Below are positions 60,453 through 64,000 of a stretch of 64,000 nt of DNA, piece by piece; positions within the stretch are counted from its first letter, which is position 1, and every line of letters starts with the position of its first letter. The notes beneath the pieces were generated by a model. That model saw only the letters and a list, made by a program, of their open reading frames with translations, was not told where the DNA came from and made no database searches. Both the position numbers and the translations under genes were made by a program. The DNA lies in NCBI GenBank assembly GCA_032622095.1, contig CP136063.1, forward strand, positions 78,779,980 to 78,843,979, written 5' to 3'. The DNA is from Siphonodentalium dalli (Eukaryota; Mollusca; Scaphopoda; Gadilida; Siphonodentaliidae).

Positions 60453-60617
60453 TTGTTTTCGCGACTAACGCAGATATATCACCAATATGACCATGGCGTG
60501 TATCAAATAATAAATAATGAATCGAATGAGCATTGGCACGGCGATATATATGACAGTGCGTGCAAAGAGTGCCATCTACTTAATATCATTTGAAATGATT
60601 ATGTGAATACGCTACCC

Positions 60618-60900
60618 CGCTTCATTATTATTACTATCATCATCATCATCACCGTCATCATCACCGTCATCATCATTTATATCGTCATTATCAGCATCAT
60701 AATCAACGAAATGGAAACCACCTTCGGTGTCAGCATTGTCACACCATCGCTATCATCATAATCATAATAATAATCCTCATCGCCATCATCACTACCATTA
60801 ACAACATCGCCATCGCTGATAACACACACATCATCAGCATCATTTATCATCAAACTCACCTCCATCGCCATCACCACCAACCTCATCATATTCACCATGT
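60618..60900. repeat. (ATC)n-rich tract downstream of the retrotransposon
   Basis: Imperfect TCATCATCATCACCG units dominate. It begins about 165 bp after the coding end and may be the microsatellite 3' tail of the element or an independent simple repeat. Confidence 0.7.
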
Positions 60901-63430
60901 GTACATATATGTAGATATATCCAGTGTCGGATATTGACATCAATTACTATGATTCAGCTTTATTGATTCATATTTCTGTACATATCGATTATTTGTTACA
61001 TGATTTATAAATCTTCATATACTGGAGGAAATAAAGATATAATAACACATGGTGAAATTTGTTATTCTCGGCTAATATGGGTGTATTTTATATTTAACAC
61101 ATAATACAGTATGAGGATAATTTCATACTTGGCTCGAAAATGTAAATGATTCTGCCACGAAGTTGGCTGGAGGGCAACCGCCGGCTATCTGCATGCTACT
61201 AATGTGATGGGTTTTACTTAGTTCAGACCAGACCGATTGTGCCATTTTTAGAAGAACATTATGTTCTATAATAAACGAATCTATATATAAAAACAAATTA
61301 ATGACCCTTTGTGTGGTCAACGACTTATTTTCTGTCAGCTCAAAATATCCTTCACGACGCTTATTTTTGCGACGGTGCCCATGAGATAAAATGCCAAGCA
61401 ATTACGATGAACCTTAGTGCCTAATGATTATAAAGCACGCGGATGAATACCGATGTGCCCGCTCCTTGAATGGCCATTCAATGTTACCAACCCAGCTGTT
61501 AAGTGGTCTTCTAATTTGCTACGATGCTGGTAGGGTAAATAGTTGATGTTGAGAAAAGGCACCATTTTTATAATAAAAATAAATAAATATACGATTACGG
61601 ATATGGACGTTATCCTGCGAGTACGCGGCCAAAATTCGATCTTTACGCAGGGGGGTTCTTATTTGTGAGACGAAATCCACCCCACTCAGTTTAGTTGTGT
61701 ACTGATGTGTCAATGGTGTGCCATCGGTCCTGCTTGGGGACGCTCTAACAGTATCCGTATCGGATATAACACTGATAGGAACATGGATCTGAAAGAGACA
61801 GACCTTACTTTTTCCATCAAATATATGTGTAGCTGAATATTGTGGGACATTAATTATGCCGTCTCACCAATTAACCATCGTAGGTAAATTATGATGGTGT
61901 CCACCTTACTATAGGACAATATATCCTGTCCTTAATCGTAATAGTAATTTTGCGAAATGTCTCTAGTATGTATATAAAACATTATATTGTAAAATATTTA
62001 AATAATGATACTTTTAGTTGTTACAAACCGGCCATAATAAAAAGGGCTATTCGTGTCGTTTTGCAAACATCCAATCTGCCAGGATTACATATAAAACAAA
62101 TATATTATCATGAATGTTTCATGCAGACACCAGTTATTTTTCAAATCACTCGGACTAGCCAAATACCACGCAAATGAAAAATAACACAATACAATACACC
62201 TCCGGTTGGCTTATTTCATCAAGGTGTGAACTATATATATATGAGCATTGCTTCGATATTAGATATTCTATTCGATATTAAAGTTATAATGGCTTCTGTT
62301 ACATAGTTTGATTCAACGTAAACATCGATCTTTGTTGGTTGTCGGAAATGGCCAAAAATCCCACTTGTTTTTTGTTCAAATCTGGTTCTATTTTTTTATA
62401 TCTAACGACAGTCACTTTTACAAGATGCATACACACACCTAGGCATCTTGAATATCGTGAAGCTCCGAAAGAAGCTATATTGTCGTGTTACATGGCGTTT
62501 AAAAACACAGCCGTTCTCATCGGAATTTTAGTAATGAATATGTAACGAGATTGAGACGGCTTGTGGTGCTTAGTAACAGTAACGATGTAGCCTATAGATT
62601 GGCGATACCTACTGATAGGTCCATTAATACTGACGGTTATAAATCCCCTCCAAATTGTCTGCTGGTTGTCTTCTTCCCATCCGCCCGTAATTAGTTATCT
62701 CACAGCGCAGCATTCTCGGTGTACTGGAGTAACCTGGGTGGACTGGATGTCATTTTTTTTCTGTTTTCGATTCCTTCATTATATCAATGGTCACTATGAT
62801 GTATGTAGATCAGGACTTGGGATGGTCTGGTTTCTCACCCCACCAAGTAGTTGGCAAAATTTTAACTGATTCATAATCTATTCTCAGCCATTGTTATGTG
62901 GAACATGAGACATGAGATAAATATTTACACTATTTTCACAATAAACCATGCAGGAAGGGTAAACATACCGAAAATCATACTTGTTCATGTCACATTTTGA
63001 AGTGAACAACATGCGACTTAAAGTATAACAGGCTGAATATATACAAAACACACACACGTAAAGCTAAATATACAAAAAACACAAAAGAATATTTTCAACC
63101 CGAGTTTTATAAAGATCGCCAAATTGTTTACTATATCAGGGCTGGTCAAGTTAAAAAGTTCGGTCGGTGGCAGCCACCCTCTCAACGCGCCCGAGAGTTT
63201 GTTCTCACCAGTCGATACAGGGCGTGAAACTCATTTTGTACATGCATGTGATCGGGGTCGGTTCTACGGGTGCCTCTTCTATTTGTTCTGGAGCGCAAAC
63301 TACGCAAACTACGCAAACTACGCGAGGCTCAATTAGCTCTTTGACTAAATCTATGGCTTACATAGTTTGCTGGACTTATATTAGAAGCGCGTATATTTAT
63401 AGACATGTCACGATGTGTGAAAGAGTATCT
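60901..63430. other. No gene recognised; one dispersed repeat
   Basis: The 61495-61565 stretch (TTAAGTGGTCTTCTAATTTGCTA-type phrase and GATGTTGAGAAAAGG) belongs to the 35165-35350 repeat. A CGCAAACTA triplication is at 63295-63321. No exon is supported. Confidence 0.4.
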
Positions 63431-63437
63431 GGAGAAG

Positions 63438-63602
63438 TCGGCCCCGCGCGAAGTCGGCTCCATACGAAGACGGTCACATGCGAAGTCGCCCCATTCGAAG
63501 ACGGCCCGAACGAAGACGGCCCATACGAAGACGGCCCCGCGCGAAGACGGCGCCATACGAAGACGGCCCCGCGCGAAGACGGCCCGAGAGAATTCGGCCC
63601 CA
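63438..63602. repeat. GC-rich minisatellite, 15-bp unit
   Basis: About ten units on the theme CGAAGACGGCCCCGC / CGAAGACGGCCCATA. Because 15 is a multiple of 3, all frames stay open and give EDGP-, KTA- and RRR-type repeats. These are unlikely to be real proteins without other evidence. Confidence 0.85.
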
Positions 63603-64000
63603 TTAATTAGAAGCGTCTAAATCGGCTCAATTTGATTGAGATAGTGTTTATGTTGGCTAATTTATTGTGAGTCAGCAACTTAATTTGATTGAGACAGTGT
63701 AGTGTTTATGTACATCTAGGCCAATTGTGAATTCGGCGAAAGAACTTTTCCGTTTCTCCATCTACCGGTATCAACAACTAATTTATGATAGGACGTTCTT
63801 ATTTTCTGAACGTAGACCATCATGCCAAATGACATGTTCATATAGTGCCAGCCATGCAGCTAATTGGAGGTTTTAATTACGAATGTTTTTTTCAGTTGCT
63901 TGACATTTAAATCAAAATTCGTTTCATAATAGTTTAGACCCACGTGACCCCACGTGACAGTTATGATTTTTCAACAAAACAGGAAAGAACCTGTATGAAT

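Noticed and set aside
60677-60943. Asp-rich minus-strand frame
   Set aside because: Translation of the ATC-type simple repeat.
63167-63620. Frames encoding EDGP/KTA repeats
   Set aside because: A 15-bp array keeps all frames open; no start context, splice signals or conserved domain.

Overview
The window looks like nuclear DNA of an AT-rich, repeat-rich metazoan. Evidence for this is spliced genes with GT/AG introns and matching phases, tRNA-derived SINEs, several clades of non-LTR retrotransposon, hAT- and TTAA- or TA-flanked DNA transposons and MITEs, and an exon of a GnRH/AKH-type neuropeptide receptor. A marine invertebrate, perhaps a lophotrochozoan such as a mollusc, fits best, but this is an impression from gene families and base composition, not a demonstrated assignment. 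There are no bacterial operons, CRISPR arrays, rRNA genes or convincing free-standing tRNA genes. Most of the 64 kb is transposable-element debris.

Layout. 2.1-5.8 kb (minus): a spliced gene or recent pseudogene of an unnamed zinc-finger protein family; five exons were reconstructed from splice sites, with two frame breaks. It has a TTAA-flanked palindromic MITE in one intron and a tRNA-derived SINE upstream. 8.26-9.06 kb: a foldback element. 10.7-12.66 kb (plus): a decayed DDE-type transposase-like pseudogene. 12.9-14.8 kb (minus): two fragments of different non-LTR retrotransposons. 14.2-20 kb: an inverted-terminus repeat family, two tandem arrays (about 135 bp and 122 bp units) and a scattered GTGACGGAATCACC motif. 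20.5-23.6 kb: an inverted-repeat element with a second, directly repeated copy of its right part. 23.925-24.407 kb (plus): the first coding exon of a GnRH/AKH/corazonin-type receptor, the best host-gene signal in the window.

25.97-27.27 kb: GA microsatellite and a 50-bp minisatellite. 29.96-31.97 kb: a SINE abutting a BED-finger hAT transposase pseudogene. 33.1-34.25 kb: two MITEs. 35.99-38.81 kb (plus): a jockey/CR1-like reverse transcriptase pseudogene split by a palindrome-bearing insertion. 39.74-40.53 kb: two adjacent MITEs. 41.1-44.86 kb (minus): a long decayed endonuclease/RT element. 48.03-48.99 kb: a non-autonomous hAT element with perfect 8-bp target duplications. 50.06-51.27 kb: two more palindromic MITEs. 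51.56-52.09 kb: second copy of the 39.7-kb MITE. 55.05-55.5 kb: a different element carrying the same palindromes. 56.93-60.45 kb (plus): the youngest-looking retrotransposon, with two obvious coding lesions. 63.44-63.6 kb: a GC-rich 15-bp-unit minisatellite.

The most unusual signal is a 69-bp near-perfect palindrome (33-bp arms, one mismatch, 3-nt loop). It occurs 11 times in six places and is built into at least two element families with unrelated termini, plus one insertion inside an RT pseudogene. All calls are by eye; family names rest on remembered motifs, not on searches.
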